64,000 nucleotides of DNA from JAYREN01 sp963663375 (GCA_963663375.1 OY760195.1:1302001-1366000), one strand, 5' to 3'. Positions 24,464-34,524 are shown, numbered from the stretch's first letter. Notes: generated from the sequence alone by a model not told the origin. Numbers and translations are program-made.

Positions 24464-25534
24464 TCAGAGAAGATCCTTGCGACCCATCTTCTGGAGTCGT
24501 TCCACGATGTCCTTTACGCCCTGGGCCTTGTCGCGATGGCAGATGAGGAGCGCGTCCTCCTCGTCCACCACGATGAGATCCTTGAGGCCCGACCCACCGA
24601 TCATCCGCTTGCCCCCGAACACGGCGCAGTTGGTGGAATCCACCAGCACGGCGTCGCCGGTCACCACATTGCCCTGGGCATCGGCCTCATGGAACTCCAC
24701 CACGGCGGGCCAGGAGCCCACATCGGACCAGCCGAAGCTGGCGGGAACCACGGCCACGTGGCTGGACTTCTCCATCAGCGCGTAGTCGATGGAGAGCTTG
24801 GGAAGCTTACCGTAGACGCCGCCGATGGCGCTGGGATCGGCGCCTGCGGCCGCCCAGGCATCCAGGGGCGCCAGCACCTCCGGACAGTGGGCCGACAGTT
24901 CGCGGCGCATGTCCGCCAGGGTCCACACGAACATTCCGGCGTTCCAGTAGTGGCGGCCCGTCTGCACATATTCCATGGCGGTGGGCAGGGGGGGCTTTTC
25001 CCGGAAGGCCTTCACGCCGAGCACCGCGCCCTGCCCTTCGGTCTCGATGTAGCCGTAGCCCGTCTCGGGGTAGCTGGGCCGGATGCCGAAGGTGACCAGC
25101 TCATGCTTATCTGTGGCGTGGCGCGCGGCGAGATCGATGTCGCGCAGGAAGGCCGCCTGATCCGTGATCCAGTGATCCGCCGAGAGCACCACCATCACGC
25201 CTTGGGGATTGCGCCGCTCGATAGCCACCAGGGCCAGGGCGAGACAGGGCGCCGTATTGCGCCCTTCGGGCTCGACGATGACATTCTCGGGGGGAAGCTC
25301 AGGCAGCAACCGTCGCGTCTCCGCCGCCAGATCCTCTGTGGTCACCACGTACGTATTTTCGGGCGAAAAATCCGGGCTCAACCGCGCCACCGTCTGGTTC
25401 AGCAGCGTCGTCTCCCCCACCATGGCCAGGAACTGCTTGGGTCGATGCATCCTGGACCGCGGCCAGAACCGCGTCCCCCGCCCACCTGCCATAACGACCG
25501 CGACTTTATCGAGAGTCTTACCCGTGGTAGTCAT
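24464..25534 (-). CDS. manC: Mannose-1-phosphate guanylyltransferase
   Basis: A 356-residue nucleotidyltransferase that makes GDP-mannose from mannose-1-P and GTP for polysaccharide or glycoconjugate synthesis. The N-terminal pyrophosphorylase signature VAVVMAGGRGTRFWPRSR and the lysine motif RPKQFLA are present. Further family motifs are LSADHWI, FREKPPLPTAMEY, WNAGMFVW and GWSDVGSW. It lacks the fused isomerase cupin, which is encoded separately downstream. ATG 25534 follows GAGGGGGCAAGG. The start region has a decayed duplicate about 106 bp upstream. Confidence 0.92.
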   Translation of the reverse strand: MTTTGKTLDKVAVVMAGGRGTRFWPRSRMHRPKQFLAMVGETTLLNQTVARLSPDFSPENTYVVTTEDLAAETRRLLPELPPENVIVEPEGRNTAPCLALALVAIERRNPQGVMVVLSADHWITDQAAFLRDIDLAARHATDKHELVTFGIRPSYPETGYGYIETEGQGAVLGVKAFREKPPLPTAMEYVQTGRHYWNAGMFVWTLADMRRELSAHCPEVLAPLDAWAAAGADPSAIGGVYGKLPKLSIDYALMEKSSHVAVVPASFGWSDVGSWPAVVEFHEADAQGNVVTGDAVLVDSTNCAVFGGKRMIGGSGLKDLIVVDEEDALLICHRDKAQGVKDIVERLQKMGRKDLL

Positions 25535-25549
25535 CCTTGCCCCCTCTAT

Positions 25550-25681
25550 TACCTTCAAGCGCGTGAAGTCTCGCGTATCGCCGTAGGTGATACCGAGAAA
25601 ACGACCGCGACTTTTTCGATACGACCAACCGTGTCCGACATTTCTACTCCTCCAATACCTTCAAGCGCGTGAAGTCTCGCG
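25550..25681. repeat. Tandem partial duplication of the manC initiation region
   Basis: A 26-bp stretch is identical at 25550-25575 and 25656-25681. A further block with AACGACCGCGACTTT recurs about 106 bp apart (near 25493 and 25600). Together they copy the manC leader and first codons (KVAVV in both frames). The upstream copy has diverged after the VAVV codons. Confidence 0.8.
25555..25641 (-). CDS. 28-residue leader ORF derived from a duplicated manC start
   Basis: ATG 25641 is preceded by a perfect ribosome site (GGAGGAGTAGAA). The product begins MSDTVGRIEKVAVVF, parallel to manC MTTTGKTLDKVAVVM, then leaves the family sequence and stops at 25555, 20 bp before the manC start. It lies between pfkA and manC. 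It is either a relic or a short leader peptide tuning manC translation. No independent function is proposed. Confidence 0.4.
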   Translation of the reverse strand: MSDTVGRIEKVAVVFSVSPTAIRETSRA

Positions 25682-25683
25682 AA

Positions 25684-26664
25684 TCACCGCGCCAACACCT
25701 GCACCAGATCCGCCAGCACGGCGGGCGGTTCGGGGCGGGGATCGTGGACCCGGGCGAGGGGAATGGAGACCAGATCACCGGCCATGGCTCCCAGATAGAT
25801 GCCCTTCTCGCCTGACACCAGACGCTTGACAGCCTCGGCACCCCATAGGCTGCCCCAGATGCGATCGATGGCCGTGGGACTGCCGCCTCGCTGGATATGC
25901 CCCAGCACCACGACCCGCATGTCCAGGTTGTAATCCTGGCGCAGTCGCTCACCCACGGTGTAGGCGTTGCCGAGTTGGAGGTCACCCTCGGCCACCACCA
26001 CGATGCTGCTGCGCTTGCCGCGCTCCCATCCGGCCTTCAACTGCGTCACCAGATCCTCGTATGTGTCCCGGGCGGATTCCGGGTAGATCACGGCCTCCGC
26101 CCCGCAGGCGATGGCGGTGTGAACGGCGATCATGCCGGAACTGCGGCCCATGACTTCCACGAGAAAGAGGCGCTCGTGGGAGCTGGCCGTGTCCCGAATG
26201 CGGTCGATGGCCCCGATGGCGGTGTTGAGGGCGGTATCGAACCCCAGGGTGCGTTCGGTGCCCGGCAGATCGTTGTCGATGGTGCCGGGGATACCCACGC
26301 AGGGAACGCCGTGTTCCTCCGAGAGGAGCGCCGCGCCGGTGAAGCTTCCGTCGCCGCCGATGACCACCAGCCCGTCGATGCCTGCGGACTGTATATCCCT
26401 GGCCACCTGGGCGCGCACGGCCTTGATCTTGAAGGCCTGGCAGCGGGCGGTATTCAGGATGGTGCCACCCCGCTGGAGGATGTTGGCGCAGTTGCGGCTC
26501 GAGAGGGGGCGCCAATCCTGGTCCACCAGGCCCTGGAACCCGCGGTACACCCCGTAGACTTCGATATCCAGTGCACCGGCCTGGCGCACTACAGCACGGA
26601 TGGCGGCGTTCATGCCGGGGGCGTCCCCGCCGGAGGTCAGGACGCCCAGACGCTTGAAGCTCAC
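25684..26664 (-). CDS. pfkA: 6-phosphofructokinase, ATP-type
   Basis: A 326-residue phosphofructokinase, the committed step of glycolysis (fructose-6-P to fructose-1,6-bisphosphate). Family motifs in order are GVLTSGGDAPGMNAAIRAVV, VVIGGDGSFTGA, GIPGTIDNDLPGTE (catalytic TIDND), VEVMGRSSGMIA and LGHIQRGGSP. The glycine in GGDGS fits ATP rather than pyrophosphate as donor. The start is GTG 26664, whose TG overlaps the TGA of the preceding gene (GTGA); a longer open frame upstream is not coding. Confidence 0.95.
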   Translation of the reverse strand: MSFKRLGVLTSGGDAPGMNAAIRAVVRQAGALDIEVYGVYRGFQGLVDQDWRPLSSRNCANILQRGGTILNTARCQAFKIKAVRAQVARDIQSAGIDGLVVIGGDGSFTGAALLSEEHGVPCVGIPGTIDNDLPGTERTLGFDTALNTAIGAIDRIRDTASSHERLFLVEVMGRSSGMIAVHTAIACGAEAVIYPESARDTYEDLVTQLKAGWERGKRSSIVVVAEGDLQLGNAYTVGERLRQDYNLDMRVVVLGHIQRGGSPTAIDRIWGSLWGAEAVKRLVSGEKGIYLGAMAGDLVSIPLARVHDPRPEPPAVLADLVQVLAR

Positions 26665-26975
26665 TTCTTCACCGCAGCGGCCTTCTTGGCGCGGGATACC
26701 TTGGCACCGCCCTTTCGCGTCACGGCCGCCTTGCCTCGCTTTCCCCGCCTGGCCTTCTTGCTGGCTCGGTACCCTCGGGTGTCCTTGATGTGAACCTCGG
26801 GGGGCGGAAGGGGTGGGGGTTCCAGCACCGCTCGGGGCACTGGGGGCAGATCTTGATCCCCACCGGCCTGGGCGCGTTGGGCCCTGATCTTCATGACTGG
26901 ATCGTCCGCAGGCTGTTGGGCCGCAGCCAGCCCCAAGGCGATCGCAAAGGTTCCCAGCAGACGTGGACAGGTCAT
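26661..26975 (-). CDS. Exported protein with Lys/Arg/Ala-rich tail
   Basis: A 104-residue protein starting MTCPRLLGTFAIALGLAAAQQ, a clear signal peptide. An alternative ATG at 27005 adds ten residues. After a Pro-rich linker (PPVPRAVLEPPPLPPPEVH) the last 35 residues are Lys/Arg/Ala-rich (KKARRGKRGKAAVTRKGG), like a histone H1-type tail, but on an apparently secreted protein. It overlaps the pfkA start by 4 bp. A surface polyanion-binding role is possible; no family was recognised. Confidence 0.6.
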   Translation of the reverse strand: MTCPRLLGTFAIALGLAAAQQPADDPVMKIRAQRAQAGGDQDLPPVPRAVLEPPPLPPPEVHIKDTRGYRASKKARRGKRGKAAVTRKGGAKVSRAKKAAAVKK

Positions 26976-27020
26976 TGCAATTACTCCAGCGAGAGTATTC
27001 GGCACTGGGCCAGCATACCC

Positions 27021-27530
27021 TCACTTGGCCGACTTCTGGGCCCGCAGCTTGGCGAAGAACTCCGCCACCACAACATCCGCGTCATCCTTGGCGGTGTCGT
27101 GGGACTGCCCTTCGCGCTCCAGGATATCCCGGCCCGAGGGGGCGTGCTTGGTGGCCTCCTGCTGGGGCACCAGATTGGCCTGGATGTAGTCGGAGACATC
27201 GATGAGCCGGTGGCCCACCTTTTCCAGCTTCTGACGAACGATGTCCTGGTACTGGAAGAGGTCAAATACGCCGGAGACGTTGTACATGCCGTTGTCAGCA
27301 TGCAGATTGATGTCCTCGATCTTGGCGATGAGGCTGTCCCGCTCTTCGCTGGGGGGGACGAGCCGGGCCAGGATCTCGATGCACTCCTTGGCTAGATTCT
27401 GGATTTCCTCAAAGCTCGACTGCACCACCTCGATCTGGGAGATGACTCGCTCGGCGCCGCCTTCCTGTTCGTGGGCGATCTGGATCAACTGATCAGGAAT
27501 CGGCTGATCCCTTTTTCCCTTTTCAGACAT
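27021..27530 (-). CDS. CheZ-like protein phosphatase
   Basis: A 169-residue, mostly helical protein. The central VFDLFQYQDIVRQKLEKV matches the CheZ active-site helix (FQDLTGQ in E. coli), with the catalytic Asp and Gln in the same D-x3-Q spacing. Long helices flank it, as in CheZ four-helix-bundle dimers. CheZ dephosphorylates CheY-P. No cheY or cheA is next to it, so it may serve a distant chemotaxis cluster or another receiver. It is the first gene of the minus-strand run and is divergent from thiC. Confidence 0.75.
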   Translation of the reverse strand: MSEKGKRDQPIPDQLIQIAHEQEGGAERVISQIEVVQSSFEEIQNLAKECIEILARLVPPSEERDSLIAKIEDINLHADNGMYNVSGVFDLFQYQDIVRQKLEKVGHRLIDVSDYIQANLVPQQEATKHAPSGRDILEREGQSHDTAKDDADVVVAEFFAKLRAQKSAK

Positions 27531-27683
27531 CCCTCACCTCCGGCCCTGCGACGTGCATCCAAGGTATCGTCCAGAAGGGTATGAAGGCTTGAAAACCGGA
27601 AAAGCGCCTTCGGACTGATAAACTCGCCCATGGCGGGTGGGCCCAGAACCTCCGCCGCACCGTTAGAATTACTGGAGATTTTA

Positions 27684-29510
<1,827 letters not shown>

Positions 29511-29532
29511 CCTCCCTTTCAGCGACTCCAGG

Positions 29533-29566
29533 GCGAGGAGCCACCCCAAACGGGGCGGCTCCTCGC
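29533..29566 (+). terminator. Strong hairpin downstream of thiC
   Basis: GCGAGGAGCC and CCCC pair with GGGG and GGCTCCTCGC around an AAAC loop, giving a 14-bp stem with one symmetric mismatch. It starts 23 bp after the thiC stop. There is no T-tract. Confidence 0.55.
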
Positions 29567-29590
29567 TGCGTTACCAGAGCCCATCTGAAT

Positions 29591-29642
29591 CTTGACAAAA
29601 TCTTGATGCCTTCTGCTCGGACTTTGACACCGTCTTGATGCC
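29591..29642 (+). promoter_or_regulatory. Nested direct repeats upstream of kdp, candidate KdpE operator
   Basis: Two 20-bp copies (29591-29610 and 29623-29642; 16 of 20 identical) are repeated with a 32-bp period. Each contains two (C/T)TTGA half-sites 11 bp apart, at 29591, 29602, 29623 and 29634. Tandem half-sites at 10-11 bp are how OmpR/PhoB-family regulators bind, and KdpE belongs to that family. The first translated ORF starts about 60 bp downstream. Confidence 0.6.
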
Positions 29643-29699
29643 GGGTTCCGGAGACTGGACTGCCCGAGGTTCGACAGCCTTGAGGCATCTGGAGAAGCG

Positions 29700-29762
29700 A
29701 TGAGATCCATCCTTCCATTCTCGATCCAGTGTCCGCGCTTCCGCTGGGGTAGAGCCCGATGA
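29700..29762 (+). CDS. 20-residue leader ORF of the kdp operon
   Basis: ATG 29700 follows CTGGAGAAGCG, a near-perfect ribosome site. The 20-residue product (MRSILPFSIQ...) ends with a TGA that overlaps the ATG of the next small gene (ATGA). Its likely role is translational coupling of the weakly initiated downstream gene, or leader-type control of kdp. It is too short for homology. Confidence 0.4.
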   Translation: MRSILPFSIQCPRFRWGRAR

Positions 29763-29947
29763 ACATCCCCATGCCCTGGTTCATCCCCATCGGCCTTGGC
29801 GTTGGCCTCGCAGGCACCCGAACAGCCATCCTGTTCCGCAGGATCTGGGGAGAGGGCCGCCGAAACGAAATCATCGCCCTGGTAATCATGGCCTGGGTGC
29901 CCATCCTCATCTGGCTCATCGCGGGTTTCACGGGAATCGCCGAATAA
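29759..29947 (+). CDS. 62-residue membrane protein at the head of the kdp operon
   Basis: Two hydrophobic segments (MPWFIPIGLGVGLAG, and NEIIALVIMAWVPILIWLIAGF) flank a basic loop (FRRIWGEGRRNE). It lies 55 bp upstream of kdpF, downstream of the putative KdpE operator and coupled to a leader ORF, so it should be induced with KdpFABC. It is not a standard Kdp subunit; KdpF is separately present. Family not recognised. It may be an accessory stabiliser of the potassium pump. Confidence 0.55.
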   Translation: MNIPMPWFIPIGLGVGLAGTRTAILFRRIWGEGRRNEIIALVIMAWVPILIWLIAGFTGIAE

Positions 29948-30002
29948 CACGATCCTTCCCGCGTTTCGCCTCTCTCACCGCCACTTCCACTGAGAAAACC
30001 CC

Positions 30003-30095
30003 ATGACAGGCATGCAACTCCTCGCCGCCCTTCTCGCCATGGCCCTGCTGGTCTACCTGGGCTTCGCCCTGCTCAAGCCGGAGAGCTTCCAATGA
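30003..30095 (+). CDS. kdpF: Potassium-transporting ATPase KdpF subunit
   Basis: A 30-residue single-helix peptide (MQLLAALLAMALLVYLGFALLKPE), with the terminal LLKPExF typical of KdpF, which stabilises the KdpABC complex. Its stop overlaps the kdpA start (ATGA). Confidence 0.9.
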   Translation: MTGMQLLAALLAMALLVYLGFALLKPESFQ

Positions 30096-31843
30096 CCGCC
30101 AACAGCTTCGCGCAGTTCGCGATCTTCCTCGTTCTGCTCCTGGTGCTGTCGAAACCCCTCGGCGAATACATGGGCCGAGTCTTCGAGCGGGAGCGCACCT
30201 TCCTCGATCCCGTGCTGCGTCCCTTCGAGCGCGGCCTCTACCGCTTGGCGGGCATCGCTCCGGACGACCGCATGGACTGGAAGGCCTATACCTGGGCCAT
30301 CTTGCTCTTCAATGCCCTGGGCCTCGCCTTCCTTTTCCTGCTCCTGAGCTTCCAGCATCGGCTGCCCCTCAATCCCCAGCATGCGGCCGGCCTGCCCACC
30401 CTGCTGGCCTGGAACACAGCCGTGAGCTTCGTCACCAACACGAACTGGCAGGCCTATGCCGGGGAGACGACCCTCAGCCATCTCTCGCAGATGTTGGGCA
30501 TCACGGTGCAGAACTTCCTCTCGGCGGCCACGGGCATCACGGTGGTGGTCGCGCTTTCGCGCGGCCTCCGCCGCCGCAAGGCCACAAGCCTCGGCAGTTT
30601 CTGGGTGGATCTCACCCGCACCACGCTCTATATCCTGCTGCCCCTGGCCGCCCTGCTGGCCCTGGCCTTCATTTCCCAGGGCGTCGTGCAGACCCTTGCC
30701 CCCAGCGCCACCACCCGCTTCCTCTCACCCGTGGCGGGCCCCGACGGGCGCTCGATCCTGGAGCAGGTGATCGCGCTGGGACCCGTGGCCTCCCAGGAGG
30801 CCATCAAGCTGCTGGGCACCAATGGCGGCGGCTTCTTCAACGCCAATTCCGCCCATCCCTTCGAGAATCCCACCGCCCTCACCAGCTTCCTCTCGGTGCT
30901 GGCGATCTTGCTCATCCCGGCCTCACTCTGCCACGCCTTCGGGCGCATGGTGCGCGATCGGCGCCAGGGCTGGGCCGTCTTCTCCGCCATGGTGCTCATC
31001 TTCATCCTCGCCCTCGGCACCTTGCATTGGGCCGAACAGCGGGGCAACCCCGGCCTCCGCCACCTGCCCGTCAATCAGCAGGTGATCGCCACACCCGGCC
31101 TGGAGCAGTCCGGCGGCAACATGGAGGGCAAGGAGACGCGTTTCGGCATCACCGCCACGACCCTCTTCGCCACCGCCACTACGGCCACCTCCACCGGCGC
31201 CGTGAACGGCATGCACGATTCCCTGACGCCGCTCGGCGGCATGGTGCCCGCCCTGCTGATGGAACTGGGGGAGGTCGTCTTCGGCGGTGTGGGCTCGGGA
31301 CTCTACACCATGCTCGTCTTCGCGCTCATCTCCGTTTTCATCGCGGGACTGATGGTGGGGCGCACGCCGGAATACCTGGGCAAGAAGGTGGAAGGCTTCG
31401 AGACCAAGATGGCCTCGCTGGTCATCCTCATCCCAGCGGCCACCGTGCTCGTGGGCACCGCGCTGGGCGTGATGCTGCCCGGCGCCATCGCCAGCATCAG
31501 CAACCCCGGCGCCCACGGCTTCACCCAAGTGCTCTACGCCTTCAGCAGCGCGGGCAACAACAACGGCAGCGCCTTCGCGGGCCTGAACGCCAACACCACC
31601 TTCTATCTGCACGCCACCTCCATCGCCATGCTCCTGGGGCGCTTCGGCCCCATGATCCCCGTGCTGGCCATCGCGGGCTCCCTTGGGAGGAAGAAGCGCA
31701 CCCCGCCGAGCGTCGGCACCCTGCCCACCCACGGGCCCCTCTTCATCGTGCTCCTGGTGGCCGTAGTGCTTCTGGTCGGCGCCCTCACCTTCATCCCCGC
31801 CTTGGCCCTCGGCCCCATCGCCGAGCAGCTCTCTTTGCTCTAG
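30092..31843 (+). CDS. kdpA: Potassium-transporting ATPase channel subunit KdpA
   Basis: A 583-residue polytopic membrane protein of the superfamily of K+ transporters; it carries K+ through the complex. The four selectivity-filter-like loops are readable, including VTNTNWQAYAGE (about residue 115), LGTNGGGFFNANSAHPFENP (about 243) and SSAGNNNGSAFAG (about 490). Length matches the family (about 560-590). It is the first large gene of kdpFABC. Confidence 0.97.
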   Translation: MTANSFAQFAIFLVLLLVLSKPLGEYMGRVFERERTFLDPVLRPFERGLYRLAGIAPDDRMDWKAYTWAILLFNALGLAFLFLLLSFQHRLPLNPQHAAGLPTLLAWNTAVSFVTNTNWQAYAGETTLSHLSQMLGITVQNFLSAATGITVVVALSRGLRRRKATSLGSFWVDLTRTTLYILLPLAALLALAFISQGVVQTLAPSATTRFLSPVAGPDGRSILEQVIALGPVASQEAIKLLGTNGGGFFNANSAHPFENPTALTSFLSVLAILLIPASLCHAFGRMVRDRRQGWAVFSAMVLIFILALGTLHWAEQRGNPGLRHLPVNQQVIATPGLEQSGGNMEGKETRFGITATTLFATATTATSTGAVNGMHDSLTPLGGMVPALLMELGEVVFGGVGSGLYTMLVFALISVFIAGLMVGRTPEYLGKKVEGFETKMASLVILIPAATVLVGTALGVMLPGAIASISNPGAHGFTQVLYAFSSAGNNNGSAFAGLNANTTFYLHATSIAMLLGRFGPMIPVLAIAGSLGRKKRTPPSVGTLPTHGPLFIVLLVAVVLLVGALTFIPALALGPIAEQLSLL

Positions 31844-31852
31844 GACCGGACC

Positions 31853-33940
31853 ATGCGCAGCTCCAGCACCTTCGACGAGACCCAGCCTCGACCGCTCTTC
31901 GAATCCGCCATCGTGCAGCGGGCCTTCCGGGACGCCTTCCGGAAGCTCAACCCACTTCACCAGATGAAGAACCCCGTGATGTTCACGGTGTGGGTGGGCA
32001 GCGCCCTCACCACCCTGCTCTATGCCCAGGCCCTGCTCGGTCACGGCGAAGCCAGGCCGGGCTTCATCCTCGCCATCGCGCTCTGGCTCTGGTTCACCCT
32101 GATCTTCGCCAACTTTGCCGAGGCCATGGCCGAAGGCCGGGGCAAGGCCCAGGCGGACAGCCTGCGGCGATCCAAGAAGGACGTGAGCGCCAAGCTCCTG
32201 CTGGAGGAGAAATTCGGCAGCCCCTTGGAAGCCGTTGAGGCCAGTTGCCTGCGCATCGGCGATGTGGTTCTGGTGGAGGCAGGGGATACGATCCCCGGCG
32301 ATGGCGAGGTGATCGACGGAGTCGCTTCCGTCAACGAAAGCGCCATCACCGGGGAGTCCGCCCCCGTGATCCGCGAATCCGGAGGCGACCGCAGCGCCGT
32401 CACTGGCGGCACGCTTGTGCTCTCCGACTGGCTGGTGGTGCGCATCGCGTCGAACCCCGGCGACAGTTTCCTGGATCGCATGATCGCCATGGTGGAGGGC
32501 GCCAAGCGCCAGAAGACGCCCAACGAGATCGCCCTGGATATCCTGCTGGCCGCCCTCACGATTATCTTCCTCTTGGCCACGGCCACGCTGCTGCCCTACA
32601 GCGTCTTCGCCGTGAAGGCCTCCGGTCACGGTAGTCCCATCACCCTCACCGTGCTGGTGGCACTCCTGGTCTGCCTCATCCCCACTACCATCGGCGGCCT
32701 GCTCAGCGCCATCGGCATCGCAGGCATGGATCGCATGGTGCAGGCGAACGTCATCGCCACCTCGGGTCGCGCCGTGGAAGCCGCAGGCGACGTGGACGTA
32801 CTGCTCCTCGATAAGACCGGCACCATCACCCTGGGGAACCGCCAGGCCGTGGCCCTCGTGCCCGCGCCCGGCATCTCGATCCACCTTCTGGCCGATGCGG
32901 CCCAGCTCTCCAGCCTGGCGGACGAAACGCCCGAAGGCCGCAGCATCGTGGTGCTGGCCAAGGAACAATACAATCTGCGGGAGCGCGATATCCATGCGCT
33001 GGGCGCCAAGTTCATCCCCTTTACCGCCCAGACCCGCATGAGCGGCGTGGATCTCGAAGGGCGGGAGATCCGCAAGGGCGCGGTTTCGGCCATCGAGGAA
33101 TACGTGCATGCCAAGGGCGGGGAATTCCCGGAGCAGCTCCGCGTGGAAGTGGATCGTATCGCCCGGGAGGGCGGCACGCCGCTGGTGGTGGCGGAGGGCG
33201 CCAAAGCGTTGGGTGTGATCCACCTGAAGGACATTGTGAAAGGTGGAATCAAGGAGCGCTTCGCCGAACTTCGTCAGATGGGCATCAAAACCGTGATGAT
33301 CACCGGCGACAATCCCCTTACCGCCGCTGCCATCGCCGCCGAAGCGGGGGTGGATGATTTCCTGGCCCAGGCCACGCCGGAAGCCAAGCTGCGACTCATC
33401 CGAGACTATCAGGCGGGCGGGCGCCTCGTGGCCATGACAGGCGATGGCACCAACGATGCGCCCGCCCTGGCCCAGGCGGATGTGGCCGTGGCCATGAACT
33501 CCGGCACTCAGGCGGCAAAGGAAGCCGGAAACATGGTGGATCTGGACTCCAATCCCACCAAGCTCATCGAGATCGTGCGCATCGGCAAGCAGATGCTGAT
33601 GACCCGCGGCAGCCTCACCACCTTTAGCATCGCCAACGATGTGGCCAAGTACTTCGCCATCATCCCGGCGGCCTTCGCCGTCACCTATCCGCAGCTCGGC
33701 GTGCTCAACGTAATGCACCTGCATAGCCCGGAGAGCGCCATCCTCTCTGCCGTGATCTTCAATGCCCTCATCATCGTCTTCCTCATCCCGTTGGCCCTGA
33801 GGGGCGTGAAATACCGCCCCTTCGGCGCGGCGGCCCTCCTCCAGCGCAACCTGCTCATTTACGGCCTGGGCGGAATGCTCGTTCCCTTCGCCGGGATCAA
33901 GGCCATCGATCTGATCCTCGTCGCCCTCCACCTGGTGTAG
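31853..33940 (+). CDS. kdpB: Potassium-transporting P-type ATPase catalytic subunit KdpB
   Basis: A 695-residue P-type ATPase that hydrolyses ATP to drive K+ uptake through KdpA. Phosphorylation motif DKTGT has its Asp at about residue 320. The actuator loop TGES is at about 166-169, and the nucleotide and hinge motifs MITGDNPLTAAAIA and MTGDGTNDAPALAQADVAVAM are present. It starts 9 bp after kdpA. Confidence 0.97.
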   Translation: MRSSSTFDETQPRPLFESAIVQRAFRDAFRKLNPLHQMKNPVMFTVWVGSALTTLLYAQALLGHGEARPGFILAIALWLWFTLIFANFAEAMAEGRGKAQADSLRRSKKDVSAKLLLEEKFGSPLEAVEASCLRIGDVVLVEAGDTIPGDGEVIDGVASVNESAITGESAPVIRESGGDRSAVTGGTLVLSDWLVVRIASNPGDSFLDRMIAMVEGAKRQKTPNEIALDILLAALTIIFLLATATLLPYSVFAVKASGHGSPITLTVLVALLVCLIPTTIGGLLSAIGIAGMDRMVQANVIATSGRAVEAAGDVDVLLLDKTGTITLGNRQAVALVPAPGISIHLLADAAQLSSLADETPEGRSIVVLAKEQYNLRERDIHALGAKFIPFTAQTRMSGVDLEGREIRKGAVSAIEEYVHAKGGEFPEQLRVEVDRIAREGGTPLVVAEGAKALGVIHLKDIVKGGIKERFAELRQMGIKTVMITGDNPLTAAAIAAEAGVDDFLAQATPEAKLRLIRDYQAGGRLVAMTGDGTNDAPALAQADVAVAMNSGTQAAKEAGNMVDLDSNPTKLIEIVRIGKQMLMTRGSLTTFSIANDVAKYFAIIPAAFAVTYPQLGVLNVMHLHSPESAILSAVIFNALIIVFLIPLALRGVKYRPFGAAALLQRNLLIYGLGGMLVPFAGIKAIDLILVALHLV

Positions 33941-33942
33941 CC

Positions 33943-34521
33943 ATGGCCACCCTTCGCCCCGCCCTCGTCATCTTCGGCGCCCTCACTCTGCTCACGGGCC
34001 TGGCCTACCCCATGGCCATTTCGGGCGCGGGAAGGATCCTCTTCAAACACAAGGCCGAAGGAAGTCTCATCCAGCAGGATGGCCGCATCCTCGGCAGCGA
34101 GCTCATCGGCCAATACACGGAGGACCCGAAGTATTTCTGGGGACGCCTGTCCGCCACGGGTGGCTTTCCCACCAACGCCGCCAACTCCGGGGGCTCCAAC
34201 CTGGCCCCCAGTAATCCCGAACTTCCAAAGGCCGCAGAGCGACGCATCCAGGCCCTCCGAGCCGCCGACCCAGGCAATCCAGAACCCATACCTGTGGATC
34301 TCGTGACAGCATCAGGCAGCGGTCTGGATCCCCACATCACCCCTGCGGCAGCGGCTTTCCAGGCGGCACGGGTGGCCCGAGTCCGCGGACTTCCCCTAGA
34401 CAGAGTCCAGGAGCTCGTGAGGCGCCACACCCAAGGTCGAACCCTCGGCCTCCTCGGTGAACCCAGGGTGAATGCCCTTGCCCTCAATCTGTCGCTGGAC
34501 GCCATGCCGCGAGCGCATTAG
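33943..34521 (+). CDS. kdpC: Potassium-transporting ATPase KdpC subunit
   Basis: A 192-residue subunit with an N-terminal membrane helix (LVIFGALTLLTGLAYPMAI) and a periplasmic domain carrying the family motifs GSELIGQ, YFWGRLSATG and SGSGLDPHITPAAA. It bridges KdpA and KdpB and raises ATP affinity. It begins 2 bp after kdpB. Confidence 0.95.
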   Translation: MATLRPALVIFGALTLLTGLAYPMAISGAGRILFKHKAEGSLIQQDGRILGSELIGQYTEDPKYFWGRLSATGGFPTNAANSGGSNLAPSNPELPKAAERRIQALRAADPGNPEPIPVDLVTASGSGLDPHITPAAAAFQAARVARVRGLPLDRVQELVRRHTQGRTLGLLGEPRVNALALNLSLDAMPRAH

Positions 34522-34524
34522 CTT

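Noticed and set aside
25684..27024. A 446-codon reading of pfkA
   Set aside because: The extension crosses the upstream gene in another frame; GTG 26664 gives the canonical N-terminus (KRLGVLTSGGDAPG).
27531..27683. TPP riboswitch before thiC
   Set aside because: Expected from the gene, but the conserved TPP aptamer sequences could not be found.
30923..33931. A 1000-codon open frame antisense to kdpA/kdpB
   Set aside because: Its composition (His/Gly/Glu/Asp-rich, no domain) is what high-GC codon bias produces on the opposite strand, and the sense frames are unambiguous Kdp subunits.
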